Shown piece by piece: positions 13,026 to 22,526 of a DNA stretch of 41,516 nt. Origin of the DNA: a virus. The DNA is taken from positions 1-41,516 of IMG/VR virus record IMGVR_UViG_3300021513_000010; one strand, written 5' to 3'. The notes beneath the pieces were generated by a model, which ran no database searches, had not been told where the DNA came from, and saw only the letters and a program-made list of their open reading frames with translations. The translations under genes and the position numbers were made by a program. Numbering within the stretch: the first letter of the stretch is position 1; each line of letters begins with the position of its first letter.

Positions 13026-14446
13026 CTATCGCTGAGAAGTCTATCGCTTCTATCGAATCGGACACTCTTAAGCTCCATTTCCATCCCGGTCAGCTCCGGG
13101 CATGGAACTCCAAAAAGCGGTTCATATTCATATTGGCGGGGACGCAGAGCGGGAAAACCTCTTTCGGCCCCTGGTGGCTATTACGAGAATTGCAATCACG
13201 TGGCAAGGGCGATTATCTCGCCGTCACTGCTAATTACGATCTCTTCAAACTGAAGATGCTACCGGAGATCCGAAAGGTCTTTGAACACACTCTCAAAATC
13301 GGGCGCTTCTGGACTGCCGAACGTATCCTCGAAATCGCAGACCCCAATGGCAAGTTCCTCGCGTCCTCTTCGTCCGATCCCATGTGGGCGCGCATCATAC
13401 TCCGGTCCGCAGTCGGCGGCTCACGCCGTGCTGATGTCGGTGTATCCTCATTGGAATCCTCAACCGCTAAAGCTGCATGGATTGACGAATGTGGTCTACC
13501 GGACTTCTCCGCAGAGGCTTATGACGCCATCCTCCGGCGGCTCTCACTCTCTCAGGGCAGATTACTTGGTACTACCACGCTCTACAACGTCAATTGGCTC
13601 AAATCCAAAGTCTATATCCCGTTCCTCAAAGGTGATCCCGATATTGACGTTATCCAATTCGACAGCCTCCAGAACCCTGCATTCCCCCGTGAAGAGTACG
13701 AACGTGCCAAACGCGCACTCCCCGCGTGGAAGTTCGATATGCTCTATCGTGGCAGGTTCGCGCGCCCAGCAGGTATGATCTTCGCCGACTTCGATGAGGC
13801 CTTACACATCGTCAAGCCGTTCACTATACCACACGCGTGGCCGCGTTATGTCGGTATTGATCCCGGGCCCCTTCATACCGCTTCCGTATGGCTCGCGGAG
13901 AGACCCGCACCCAAATCCAAAAAGCACCCACCGAAGTTCTATGTCTATCGTGTAACACTCGAAGGCAACCTCACCACGCAGCAGCACGCGCAACTCTTAC
14001 TCGAACGTTCAAAGCATGAGAACATTACCAAATTCGTTGGCGGCGCGCGCTCGGAATTACAGTTCCGGCTTGATTATCGTGCCGCCGGTATCCAAATCGC
14101 ACGTCCGCCATTCACTGATGTCGAAGCGGGTATTGATCGTATAGTCCAGCTCTTACGTGAACGTCGGCTATTCTTCTTCGAGAATTGCGAGCTCAGGTCG
14201 CCTCATTCTTCCACGTCCGTATTGCCTACCATCTTCGATGAGCTCAACCAATACGCTCGTAAGCTCGGCCCCGATGGCGAGCCCACTATCGAGATCGAGA
14301 ACAAGGAGCAGTTCCATAGGATTGATGCACTCCGGTACGCTATCTCCATTGTTTCTCAGCCCGCATCGTCCTGTTTCTTCTCGCTACCTAATCGCCGCCG
14401 ACGCGCCCGCAGCCCATTCGCCGCCGCCGCACCGAAAGCTTTATAA
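13022..14446 (+). CDS. terL: Terminase large subunit
   Basis: A 474-residue packaging motor. Walker A is GTQSGKT (40-46), Walker B is AAWIDE (151-156) and a coupling motif LGTTT is at 182-186. The RNase H-like nuclease starts with GIDPG (Asp280) and a late RIDALRYAI supplies another acidic residue near residue 442. It cuts concatemeric DNA and pumps it into proheads through the portal encoded two genes on. ATG overlaps the radical SAM stop; GAGGAGGTG lies upstream at 13002-13010. Confidence 0.95.
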   Translation: MTIAEKSIASIESDTLKLHFHPGQLRAWNSKKRFIFILAGTQSGKTSFGPWWLLRELQSRGKGDYLAVTANYDLFKLKMLPEIRKVFEHTLKIGRFWTAERILEIADPNGKFLASSSSDPMWARIILRSAVGGSRRADVGVSSLESSTAKAAWIDECGLPDFSAEAYDAILRRLSLSQGRLLGTTTLYNVNWLKSKVYIPFLKGDPDIDVIQFDSLQNPAFPREEYERAKRALPAWKFDMLYRGRFARPAGMIFADFDEALHIVKPFTIPHAWPRYVGIDPGPLHTASVWLAERPAPKSKKHPPKFYVYRVTLEGNLTTQQHAQLLLERSKHENITKFVGGARSELQFRLDYRAAGIQIARPPFTDVEAGIDRIVQLLRERRLFFFENCELRSPHSSTSVLPTIFDELNQYARKLGPDGEPTIEIENKEQFHRIDALRYAISIVSQPASSCFFSLPNRRRRARSPFAAAAPKAL

Positions 14447-14475
14447 CCTCTTAGCTCCTTTCTTCTCCTTATAAC

Positions 14476-14655
14476 ATGGCCACGGCTCGATGCTGCCCTC
14501 GTTGCGGATCCTCGGAATTATTTGAAGAGCCTATCCTTGGACTCGCACCGCTCAACTGTTGGGTAGATATCGTCTGCTCACGTTGTGGCTATCGGTTCTC
14601 TAAAGGCAGCCGCGCCGATGTCATCGCCCGTGAGCTACCTCGGTTCAAGTCATGA
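14476..14655 (+). CDS. Zinc-ribbon protein, 59 aa
   Basis: ATG 14476, with TGA overlapping the portal start (ATGA 14652-14655). Two knuckles, CCPRCG and CSRCG, are about 27 residues apart. A TATA-like CTTTATAA at 14439-14446 is about 33 bases upstream and there is no good ribosome binding site, so a near-leaderless start is plausible. Position between terL and portal suggests a head-assembly or regulatory role, not proven. Confidence 0.62.
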   Translation: MATARCCPRCGSSELFEEPILGLAPLNCWVDIVCSRCGYRFSKGSRADVIARELPRFKS

Positions 14656-16313
14656 AAATACTCCAAACGCTTGCACGAATACCGAAGCAGTTATTACCGC
14701 GATCGCCACCCGCATATTCCGTAGCCTCTACGCAGTCCAACATTTTGCAAGATTTCTCTATCTCCAAAGAAGACCTCAAAACCGCTTATCTCTCCCATCC
14801 TATCGTCAATCGTGCTATACATTTCCGTGCTGATCTCATTATCGCCCGCGGCTTCTCGCTTGAGTTCTCTGATCCTTACACCAAACAAATCATCCTCGAG
14901 TTCCTGCACGATCTCAAACTGAATTCACCTCTCAATTTCGATCTCAAAGCGATCATCAGAAATGCCTGTATTGACTGCGATGTCTTCGGCAATGCGTTCC
15001 ATCAACTCATACCTAACAAGTCGCATTCCAAAATCGTCGCGCTCGCGCCTCTGCATCCTATTGATATGGACTATCAGCGTGATTCTTCTGGCTCTATCCT
15101 CTTCTCGCCGTCCGGTGAGCCGCTCGGCTATATCTTCCGCGCCGGCACACCCGAAGAGCGCACGTTCAATCGTAACGAGATCGCGCATCTCATATTTGAA
15201 ACTATCGGTGATGAATTGCTCGGTATACCGCTACTCTTACCTATGTTCCGAACCCTTGAACGGCTCGCCAATATCGAGTTCTCGATCGCACAAGCGTTAT
15301 ACAAACATGGCTTCCCTACTCGTGACATTTCCGTTGGCGATCCTGACCATCCTCCAACTGCAGAGGACATCGAACAGGTCGCACAGCAAGTGCAGAATCT
15401 CGATAGCGCTTCTGAATACACACACCCTTATTACTTCAAAGTCTCTTCGATCGACCCCAAATTCCCTCAGAATATTCAGAACATACCCGAATTCTTCTTA
15501 TCCCAGATAGTCGCCATCTCAGGCATACCGCGTAGGTTCTTACTCGGTGAGGAGAAGTTCGCAACCACACTGCCGGCATTACAGCGCAACTTGAAGCTCA
15601 TGTTAGAACCGCTCCAGGCGCGTGTGAAGGTTTGGTTAGAGGAGCAAATCTTCCGCCGGGTGCTCGATATTCGTAAATGTGATGGCTCGGTCACCCTCAC
15701 GTGGTCGCCTATACTCGAACAGGCAGACCCTCAGCTCGTACGTGATACTATCTCTTTGGCTACTACTTTCTCAGACGGCAAGCCGCTCATATCTTGGGAG
15801 GAGGCTCGCGATCGGCTCTCATTACCGAAGTCGTTCATGAAGTCGCATCCATCTACGCTCGCTACGCTTCGTACATTATGGCAGCTCGCTGGTCTTTATC
15901 TCGTTGAACCTCATGGTGAACTCATCTGGCTCAGACGTAAAAGAGCAATTATCAAGTCAGTCAAGTTCTCCTCGCATATCGGTGAGCCACTGTATCTTCT
16001 CTCAGGTGAGTATTGCTACGGCATTATCACGCTGGACTCGCCTGTTGAAATCACTCTCAAAGAGTTCCGTGAGCTCGCGCCCAAACATCTCATCACCGAA
16101 GAGGAGCGTGAACGTTGGTGGCCCGATAAGAAGAAGCTGTTCTATTATCCCTTCACGTTCCAAAAGTTCACCACACCACGCAAATGGAAATATGTACACG
16201 GCGTGCAGAACTTCGTGCAGCGTGTTGAGTTCCTTTATTCTGTCGCTACGCCCACGCCTACCGCAGCCGTAGTGGCAGGTGCAAATGACTCAGGCAATGA
16301 GAATGAACCGTGA
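14652..16313 (+). CDS. Portal protein
   Basis: A 553-residue protein beginning the head module after TerL. The segments YLSHPIVNRAIHFRADLIIA, PLHPIDMDYQRD, EIAHLIFETIGDELLGIPLL and IVAISGIPRRFLLGEEKF follow the order of phage portal proteins: N-terminal clip/wing part, central stem helices and a GIP/LLG turn. It should form the dodecameric ring at the capsid vertex through which DNA passes. The last 150 residues are an extra C-terminal domain. The start is coupled to the zinc-ribbon gene. Confidence 0.88.
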   Translation: MKILQTLARIPKQLLPRSPPAYSVASTQSNILQDFSISKEDLKTAYLSHPIVNRAIHFRADLIIARGFSLEFSDPYTKQIILEFLHDLKLNSPLNFDLKAIIRNACIDCDVFGNAFHQLIPNKSHSKIVALAPLHPIDMDYQRDSSGSILFSPSGEPLGYIFRAGTPEERTFNRNEIAHLIFETIGDELLGIPLLLPMFRTLERLANIEFSIAQALYKHGFPTRDISVGDPDHPPTAEDIEQVAQQVQNLDSASEYTHPYYFKVSSIDPKFPQNIQNIPEFFLSQIVAISGIPRRFLLGEEKFATTLPALQRNLKLMLEPLQARVKVWLEEQIFRRVLDIRKCDGSVTLTWSPILEQADPQLVRDTISLATTFSDGKPLISWEEARDRLSLPKSFMKSHPSTLATLRTLWQLAGLYLVEPHGELIWLRRKRAIIKSVKFSSHIGEPLYLLSGEYCYGIITLDSPVEITLKEFRELAPKHLITEEERERWWPDKKKLFYYPFTFQKFTTPRKWKYVHGVQNFVQRVEFLYSVATPTPTAAVVAGANDSGNENEP

Positions 16314-16340
16314 AGAAGAACTCGACAGGAGGTTGAAATA

Positions 16341-17606
16341 ATGAACCAAGACCAAGACCAAGACCAGTTGCAGCAGCAGGAGCAGGAGCTCATACGCAAC
16401 GTTAAGGACTACGATCCCAGCAAGCCTAACAACGCCCAGCTCGCAGACGATATGCGTATCGTCTTTGCATGGTATTCTTCACTCTGCGAAGGTAAGCAGC
16501 TCAAATTCTCCAAAGAAGAAGTCATCAACCTCGCTCGCAAAATCTATCAGGAGATCGAGAAGCGTAAACGCGAAGGCAAGATGAAGCATGAGTGGCAGCC
16601 GGATAAGATGAAGCCGCACTCTCGTGCACTCTTTGAAATCATTTCCGGCGCGCGCTCGTCCTCCTCCTCCGCTTCCTCTCCTTCTTCTGAATCTGAGCTC
16701 CACATACCGTTCTCCACGCTCCCGATTTATCCCGGTCACGTCTCCGCGGAATACGCACCGATAGACCTCGATTCCTTCCTCGCCAACTGGAACTCCTTCT
16801 TCCTCCGTAAGCCGTTCATCATGCTCGTTGGCTCGCTCGCCAATTGGCAGCATACCACGGGCGATATCGACATTCTTGTTAAAGCACGTGACCCCACACC
16901 GCTACTCAATGCGCTCGACCGCGCTATCAACGCCTGTTTCGAACGCGGTGATGAGCAGCTCGCAGACCTGCTTATCCAGGTGCGGCAGTTCATTCATTCC
17001 GATTCTCTTTTCCTGCTCACACGTTGGCGTATTCTCCGTGCATTTCCCGAATACAAAGACCGGCTGCATATCCTCGATGACTCTTTTTCCGGACCGTTCA
17101 CCAACTTCGTTGAACTCTCAGACCTCGCAGCCATCGCACGTCCCAACCCCATTCGGCAGCAGATGTCAACTCCAGACATCGGCATCAAGTTATTCCGATG
17201 GTTTCCCATGTTGAAGCCTATGCACGGGCGGCACAAAGGCGAGATTTACTCGATTGACTCGGTCATTAAGGTACTTAAATCTCGCAAAGAGGATTGGTTC
17301 GATATCGGCATCTACGTCCAAAAGAAGTATGACGGCACGCATTGTCAGGTGCATAAAGGTGGTGACAAGGTCTTCATCTTTACCGAAGATGGCACAGACG
17401 TCACCAACAATTGCCCTACGCTCGTTCAGGAATTCCGGCAGCAGCCTTTCCACAGCTTCATTCTCTGTGGTGAAGTAGAGCTCTGGAAGAATGGTAAGCA
17501 CCAGCCTCGTGCGATTACCGCGGGCATACTCAACGCCAGCAAGCCGCAGCCAGATGAAAAGCATCTCCGGTTCAATGTCTATGACTGCGTTTATTGGGAG
17601 GAATAG
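16341..17606 (+). CDS. Nucleotidyltransferase fused to N-terminal half of an ATP-dependent DNA ligase
   Basis: A 421-residue protein. Residues 1-100 are a helical region after a DQ-rich start; 105-118 is a Ser-rich linker. Residues 155-180 contain GS (164-165) and DID (175-177), the G-S-x10-D-x-D signature of polymerase-beta-type nucleotidyltransferases. Residues 320-421 are the first half of a ligase adenylation domain: motif I KYDG with catalytic Lys329, motif III GEVE (377-380) and IIIa FNVYDCV (411-417). Motifs IV, V and the OB fold are missing and are found at the start of 19727-21733. AGGAGG precedes ATG 16341. Confidence 0.82.
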   Translation: MNQDQDQDQLQQQEQELIRNVKDYDPSKPNNAQLADDMRIVFAWYSSLCEGKQLKFSKEEVINLARKIYQEIEKRKREGKMKHEWQPDKMKPHSRALFEIISGARSSSSSASSPSSESELHIPFSTLPIYPGHVSAEYAPIDLDSFLANWNSFFLRKPFIMLVGSLANWQHTTGDIDILVKARDPTPLLNALDRAINACFERGDEQLADLLIQVRQFIHSDSLFLLTRWRILRAFPEYKDRLHILDDSFSGPFTNFVELSDLAAIARPNPIRQQMSTPDIGIKLFRWFPMLKPMHGRHKGEIYSIDSVIKVLKSRKEDWFDIGIYVQKKYDGTHCQVHKGGDKVFIFTEDGTDVTNNCPTLVQEFRQQPFHSFILCGEVELWKNGKHQPRAITAGILNASKPQPDEKHLRFNVYDCVYWEE

Positions 17607-17613
17607 ATAAAAA

Positions 17614-18309
17614 ATGTCAGCCATTAGAGTCATTGATGATCATCTGGAACTCAAAAATATCGGTACAAAGTCCCATGCAGAGATAGAAGAGCACATCCCC
17701 GGCATCGGAAATTACTCATTTCCCGCTGAGGATGGTGCACCTGACCAGATCCTTGTTACTGACGGCGCTGGCACTCTTTCTTGGGAAGACAAATATACCG
17801 ATGAAAAAGCGGTTGCGGCATGTGATGCAAGTGATAAGTTTATCGAGCGAAACTCAGTAAATGAAGTTACGGACGTGACAACATTTAAGAGAAATAGTTA
17901 CGGCAAAGTGCTGGGGATAGAAGCTGAAAGTGATGATCTTATCGCAGCTTTAGATGTAATGGGCACTAAAATTAAAAACTCATATTTCACGTACCAGCAA
18001 TTATTTGCTGCTATAGGCTTTCCCATTCTAAATGTTCAAGGAACAGATAAAAATGTTCAAATTGGGGGATTTGTATTCCTTAAACCAAATGGTTATCAAT
18101 ATTCATATATGATTTTAAAAACAGCTGATAATAATGGAAATGCCGTTACCAGTCTTGAGGTATATTCTGATAAAATTGATTTAAAAAATCATACCATTAA
18201 AGATATAAAAAACCACGATAACGCTACTCTTTCAGGCACACCCAAAATTTTAGAATTCGATATAGAGGGGACACCATATTATGTTAAGGTGTACCCGACA
18301 AAAAGTTAG
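17614..18309 (+). CDS. Fibre-like structural protein, 231 aa
   Basis: ATG 17614 follows GGGAGGAATAG. The sequence SYSFPAEDGAPDQILVTDG-type phrase (YSFPAEDGAPDQILVTDGAG) is the linker seen in phage tail-fibre and appendage proteins, and the rest is beta-rich with NHTIKDIKNHDNATL. Base composition is visibly more AT rich from about 17930 to 18300 than in the flanking genes. It is the first gene of the cassette that separates the two ligase halves, so recent acquisition is likely. Alternative: capsid decoration protein. Confidence 0.62.
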   Translation: MSAIRVIDDHLELKNIGTKSHAEIEEHIPGIGNYSFPAEDGAPDQILVTDGAGTLSWEDKYTDEKAVAACDASDKFIERNSVNEVTDVTTFKRNSYGKVLGIEAESDDLIAALDVMGTKIKNSYFTYQQLFAAIGFPILNVQGTDKNVQIGGFVFLKPNGYQYSYMILKTADNNGNAVTSLEVYSDKIDLKNHTIKDIKNHDNATLSGTPKILEFDIEGTPYYVKVYPTKS

Positions 18310-18318
18310 GTGGATATC

Positions 18319-18597
18319 ATGGAGTCCAAGTTAGACGAAAAAAAGGCAAATCAAGAACTGATAGCGAAGTATAAAGAGCGCATAGCCGAATTGAAAAAGG
18401 AAATCGAGCAATTCAATTATGAACGCTTAAAACGGATAGAGAGAGCACAGCAGCTTAAGCTTGAACTCCAAGAACAACTCTCACAAATTAATCAAGCTAT
18501 CCTCACTCGTAGAGGTGAAATTATCGGTCTGAAAAGATTGATAAGAGAAGAAGAAGAAAATGAGTCTGACACTCCCGAAAACATGCGCAATGGGTAG
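18319..18597 (+). CDS. Coiled-coil protein, 92 aa
   Basis: ATG 18319 follows TAGGTGG. The product is a charged coiled coil almost end to end (KYKERIAELKKEIEQFNYER, QLKLELQEQLSQINQAILTR). It overlaps the next gene by 38 bases. A fibre stalk or trimerising partner is possible. Confidence 0.62.
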   Translation: MESKLDEKKANQELIAKYKERIAELKKEIEQFNYERLKRIERAQQLKLELQEQLSQINQAILTRRGEIIGLKRLIREEEENESDTPENMRNG

Positions 18598-19726
18598 CAG
18601 CAAGACCGGCTTAGTCGGAACTATCGGTATCACGCTACTCAATCCCGATGGTTCTGTGCATACTCCAAGGACTACTGACGGCATCTATGAAATCGGTGGT
18701 GGGTGTTATGGCAAAGATATAACTTTCCCAGACAACTGGAAAGGCATCATTTTATGGGACACTGGCGGAATTGATCCCGCTTATGCAGTTGAGGACTTCA
18801 ATCTCGAATGGATGATCGATAAGCTCTCCTCCGCAGAAGAAATTGCAGATGCTGTCCTCGATGAGCCGCTTTCTGAGCACACCTCTTCTGACTCACTTGG
18901 TGAGAAGATATCGTCAATCCGTACGAGAGTGCCGCGCTCGCCTTGGACTAAGGAGGATTTAGATAAACTCTTCTCTATTCTCGATGAGATTCTCAAGCTC
19001 TTCGATTCTCTTCCAACCGTTCAGAAATTTCAATCATTTTTCGACTCTATTCAGTCATCATGTAACCAACTCCAAGCTGATTCGGCTGCCCTTCAGTCTA
19101 TCCTCGATCGCCATTCCAAACTCGATAAGAAGTTATCCCAATCCTGCACCACGTCAGAGGCTGTGCACTCCACTCTACAGCAGCTCTCTCGCGATGTCAG
19201 CTCTCTCATGCATCAATTTGCCTCATTCTCCAGCTCTCTTCATTCCACTTGGGAGCAGTTTACCCAATCCACAGATTTCATTCGCTCCTCGTTACCAAAA
19301 TCATTAGCGCATGCTCAGAAAGAGCATACGCAGTTGCTCGATAAACTCCATTCTAATCTTAACCAACTCAGTCAGAATTTCCCAGCTATTATCCAGCAAC
19401 TCAAGCAACTTCAGAACAATATCGATTCGGTCATCAAGAATGAGTCTGCAACATCTGAGGCTGTGCATTCTACTCTACAGCAGCTTTCTGCTATCTCCAC
19501 TCAGGTTGATCGCTCGATGGAGGAATTCCGTCCGCTATTCCAAGCTGTTCTCATCTCTAATCTCTCAACCGATACCATCATTCAACTTCTCGTAGATGGG
19601 CTGCATTCACAAGACGATGTTTCAGAGTTCATGAATCTTATCGATAATCTCGATGACCAATTTCAGGAAACAAAATTATATCCCAATAAAGCCAAAAGTA
19701 ATAATGATGAGTCGAAGGAGGTATAG
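18560..19726 (+). CDS. Structural protein with beta-rich head and long coiled coil, 388 aa
   Basis: Residues 1-90 form a beta-rich domain (GLVGTIGITLLNPDGSVHTP, then GIYEIGGGCYGKDITFP). Residues 95-125 contain AVLDEPLSEHTSSDSLGEKI, a phrase common in phage structural proteins. The remainder is a Ser/Gln-rich helical stalk with an internal repeat, SEAVHSTLQQLS, occurring twice about 100 residues apart. An appendage or fibre is most likely. It ends at GGAGGTAT just before the second ligase-half gene. Confidence 0.66.
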   Translation: MSLTLPKTCAMGSSKTGLVGTIGITLLNPDGSVHTPRTTDGIYEIGGGCYGKDITFPDNWKGIILWDTGGIDPAYAVEDFNLEWMIDKLSSAEEIADAVLDEPLSEHTSSDSLGEKISSIRTRVPRSPWTKEDLDKLFSILDEILKLFDSLPTVQKFQSFFDSIQSSCNQLQADSAALQSILDRHSKLDKKLSQSCTTSEAVHSTLQQLSRDVSSLMHQFASFSSSLHSTWEQFTQSTDFIRSSLPKSLAHAQKEHTQLLDKLHSNLNQLSQNFPAIIQQLKQLQNNIDSVIKNESATSEAVHSTLQQLSAISTQVDRSMEEFRPLFQAVLISNLSTDTIIQLLVDGLHSQDDVSEFMNLIDNLDDQFQETKLYPNKAKSNNDESKEV

Positions 19727-21733
19727 ATGAATAACTCTATTCGCAGCATCTTGCTGCAGGAACTACGAAGGCGTCAGCCTCCACCTCCGCAGCAGCAGAA
19801 GCAGACCAATTCCCCATCCGGTGATATTCATGACCGTCCGTATTCCGAACGCATCAAGTTCTATCAGAAAATCCATGAGACTGAGCATATCAAACTCGCG
19901 CCCTTTACGCTCTGTCATGATGAGCGGTGCGTACGTGAGGCTATCAAGAAGTATTCCGCAGCAGAAGGTTCAGAAGGCGCATATCTCAAACGCGCGGACT
20001 TCCCCTACGAACTCGATGGTAAAACCAGACTCAATCTCAAATATAAGAATGAGCGATCACTCGATGCTCTCGTACTCAAACGCAAAAAGGTCGCCGGTAC
20101 TGAGAAGACGTTCTATTACATCTGTGGCCTCAAAGGCGATTCCGGTATAGTCTATTGCGGCAAGACGTTCAATACCAACATCAAAGCCGAGCCGGGTGAC
20201 ATCATCAAAGTTGTCTTCGTTGATATTTCCGGCTATACCGATCCCAAAACCAAGAAGCGGTGGGTCAATTGGTGGGCGCCGCGCGTGGTTATGCTACGCA
20301 CCGATAAGAAAGAGCCGGACAATATCGAGACCGCGTGGCGTATGGTCAAACAGACCACGGGCAGGTTCGAGGAGAAGCCTATGCCCGATATCGAACATCT
20401 CGAAGAGCTCGCATCTTCAGATGCTGATGCTCACACTCACGAAAAGCGCTTCGTCATCCAGAACCATTTCCGTGGCAGTTCTTCACACGGCGATTTCCGC
20501 GTACAACTCAATCACGTACTCGGTGGCTTCACGCTCGGTTGGCAGCGTGCAGACGAGCTGGAGAAAGAACTGGATAAGCACTGGGAGCTAAAGAAGACCG
20601 CAGACCGTTACGAGATTTATTGGGACGGGCAGTTATTCTATGCACTCGATAAGCGTGAGCGAGTAATCAAAGAGCCGCCGGTCGCACTCAAACGCAAAGT
20701 CTTCGCATTCCACAAGAAGCTCGCATTTGATCCCAAGTACTGGAAAGTGGACATGCAAACCGGTGAGGCGCTCAGTCGTGAGGGCAGCACCGGCACTGCT
20801 GATAAGGTCGAGAAGATATTCTGCGTTCAGAAGACTCGTGAGCCCTATGAGTGGCTTTCGATGGAAGGCATCACTGCACCACGTGAGATTGAACCTGAGC
20901 CCGGCGGCACTCGGTTCTTCCCCGGTATCTTCGTTGAGGTAGATTCCGGTACATATTTCCCCGGCGCTCAGAAGCCGTATTTCAAAGAGTATTTCCTCAA
21001 TGGCAAGAAGTGGAAGGGCAGAGTTGTCTTCCGGCTCGTGGCGGGTCTCAAAGGCACGAAGGCTGTTGCCAACTGGCTCTATTGGAAACCCGATGACCAG
21101 ACTCCATATGTTGTGTCTGCACGTGCGGTACGTGATAACTGGCTGCCAACCGAAGGCAGCGCTATGCCACCCGAATGGGAGCGCAAGCTACCTGAAGAAC
21201 TCCATTTCTGGAAAGCCACTACACGTAAAGAAAAGCTCAAACTCCGTGCGCTGGCTCGTAAATATCTTATTGATTCGCGCCGGCTCGTTGCCGTCAATAG
21301 CAGTTCAGAGAAGCAGGATGAAGCTGAGGGCACTGAGTTCATACTCACACATCGCTACTGGCAGGGTCAGCTCGTTATTCGCGGGCTGCCGGTAGAAGAC
21401 TACCATATCCGTATTGGCGATTACAGATTCCATCTCGATAAAGACCCTACTCACAAATTCCCGGAGCAGGGTATTTCCGCATTACAGTTCTCCGACCGTG
21501 ATGAGTTCTTCGTTGAGGGTAGGAAGAAGCCACAATCGCCCGTCAATCCCAACCGTAAAATCCCGGCGTTCATATCCGTTCTTGATCGTGGTAAGGCTGA
21601 GATAATCGCCGACCAGCCGCTCTATCTTCACGTACGACTCAGCGGTAAGAAGCTCAAAGGCTTATTCTATTTCCGCCGCACATCGCGCGCATCAGAGTTC
21701 TGGACGTTCAAGAAGGGTATGGAGTCTTTCTAA
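19727..21733 (+). CDS. C-terminal half of a DNA ligase fused to LigD-type 3'-phosphoesterase
   Basis: A 668-residue protein. After a Pro/Gln-rich start, residues 32-200 carry ligase motif IV SEGAYLKRA (82-90), motif V NLKYKNE (103-109) and an OB-like domain. Residues 238-450 match the phosphoesterase domain of LigD: FVIQNH (His247) and HGDFR (His254, Asp256, Arg258), ending in GKKWKGRVVFRL. Residues 520-668 look like a second, degenerate copy (FILTHRYWQGQLVIRG ... GKKLKGLFYFRR). Such enzymes clean 3' ends before sealing. Motif I is in 16341-17606, so the two products may associate. Confidence 0.8.
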   Translation: MNNSIRSILLQELRRRQPPPPQQQKQTNSPSGDIHDRPYSERIKFYQKIHETEHIKLAPFTLCHDERCVREAIKKYSAAEGSEGAYLKRADFPYELDGKTRLNLKYKNERSLDALVLKRKKVAGTEKTFYYICGLKGDSGIVYCGKTFNTNIKAEPGDIIKVVFVDISGYTDPKTKKRWVNWWAPRVVMLRTDKKEPDNIETAWRMVKQTTGRFEEKPMPDIEHLEELASSDADAHTHEKRFVIQNHFRGSSSHGDFRVQLNHVLGGFTLGWQRADELEKELDKHWELKKTADRYEIYWDGQLFYALDKRERVIKEPPVALKRKVFAFHKKLAFDPKYWKVDMQTGEALSREGSTGTADKVEKIFCVQKTREPYEWLSMEGITAPREIEPEPGGTRFFPGIFVEVDSGTYFPGAQKPYFKEYFLNGKKWKGRVVFRLVAGLKGTKAVANWLYWKPDDQTPYVVSARAVRDNWLPTEGSAMPPEWERKLPEELHFWKATTRKEKLKLRALARKYLIDSRRLVAVNSSSEKQDEAEGTEFILTHRYWQGQLVIRGLPVEDYHIRIGDYRFHLDKDPTHKFPEQGISALQFSDRDEFFVEGRKKPQSPVNPNRKIPAFISVLDRGKAEIIADQPLYLHVRLSGKKLKGLFYFRRTSRASEFWTFKKGMESF

Positions 21734-21904
21734 TCAATCGCCGGCGCGCGCCCGTCCATAAGATGTACTACACTCCAATGGTTATAACCCACAGCCGCCC
21801 GGACTCTGAATTGAATCTCATACGCACAGCCTCACTCATTTCACGCCGCCACGCTCGTTTATCCATGGTCAGATATTTCACACGCGCTCACACATACGCC
21901 CACA

Positions 21905-22254
21905 TTTTTTCGCGCGCCCCTCGTTCTTCTCTGTCTTCTCATTCCACAGCACCCACTCTCACTCTCACTCTCACAGCTTCCAAACCGCAGCGTCCATTCG
22001 CACGCCACTCTCTGTGCATTTGTATGCACACACTCAGCCCGATCAGATTTTTGCGCGCGCCCTCGCACGTCCATCATTTTTTCCGGCGCGCGCCCAGACT
22101 CCTCTCTCTTTTTTTTCACGCGCGCGCGCTCATACGCCCATCAGATTTTTTCGCGCGCCCTCGTCCAGCTGAAATTTTTTGCCGCGCGCGCCCCCGTGCA
22201 AAAATTTTCGCGCCCCCCCTTTTCCCTGTGGCGATTTTTTTTTCGGCGCGCCCC
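21905..22254 (+). repeat. Eight-copy T-tract plus CGCGCGCC array
   Basis: The units read like TTTTTTCGCGCGCCC and vary in T length and in the GC block. Spacing is 25-65 bases after the first unit. Archaeal RNA polymerase terminates at oligo-T on the coding strand, so the array could be a stacked terminator between the repair cassette and the capsid operon. Binding sites for a protein are an alternative. Confidence 0.65.
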
Positions 22255-22259
22255 TCGCC

Positions 22260-22270
22260 TCTATATATTT
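22260..22270 (+). promoter_or_regulatory. TATA-box-like site before the HTH gene
   Basis: CTATATATTTT follows the T/GC array and is about 95 bases before ATG 22359. It is the only TATA-like site close to that start, giving a leader of about 65 bases if used. Confidence 0.45.
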
Positions 22271-22358
22271 TGTTTACTCCCCCCGGGTTCTCGCCCCTCT
22301 CCAGCCCTCTTTCGTGCTTCCGAACCCACCCTCACCTCCTTAGGATAGAACATAAAAA

Positions 22359-22526
22359 ATGCCCAGCGGCCGTCCCTTAACGGAAACCCAGAAAGAAAAA
22401 ATCCGAAAAGAGATAAGGTACAAATCAAAATGCCAGCTCGCCCAAGAATTAGGCTTACATTACCAGACAGTCTCAAAATTCGTTAAGAAGGAATCACTTG
22501 AGGACGAACCCGAATCCGAGGACTGA
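22359..22526 (+). CDS. Small helix-turn-helix protein, 55 aa
   Basis: ATG 22359 to TGA 22524-22526. Residues 20-42 (YKSKCQLAQELGLHYQTVSK) have the shape of a helix-turn-helix (LAQELGLHYQTVSKF), with a basic start and an acidic tail. The size fits a viral regulator of one HTH. It sits between the T/GC array and the capsid operon promoter, a position that suggests control of late genes. This is an inference from context. Confidence 0.6.
   Translation: MPSGRPLTETQKEKIRKEIRYKSKCQLAQELGLHYQTVSKFVKKESLEDEPESED

Larger units (their letters stand above)
21734..22358. other. Non-coding region with T-tract/CGCGCG array
   Basis: No ORF here has a ribosome binding site. Eight tracts of 4-9 T, each directly followed by a (C)GCGCGCC-type block, lie at 21905, 22048, 22077, 22109, 22146, 22175, 22205 and 22234. 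A CTCACT repeat is at 21955-21975. Two TATA-like sites occur: GGTTATAACC near 21780 and CTATATATTTT at 22260-22270, the latter probably driving the following HTH gene. Confidence 0.7.

Noticed and set aside
21763-22380. 205-codon frame over the T/GC array
   Set aside because: The product is Ser/Arg/Pro low complexity produced by the array and lacks a ribosome binding site.
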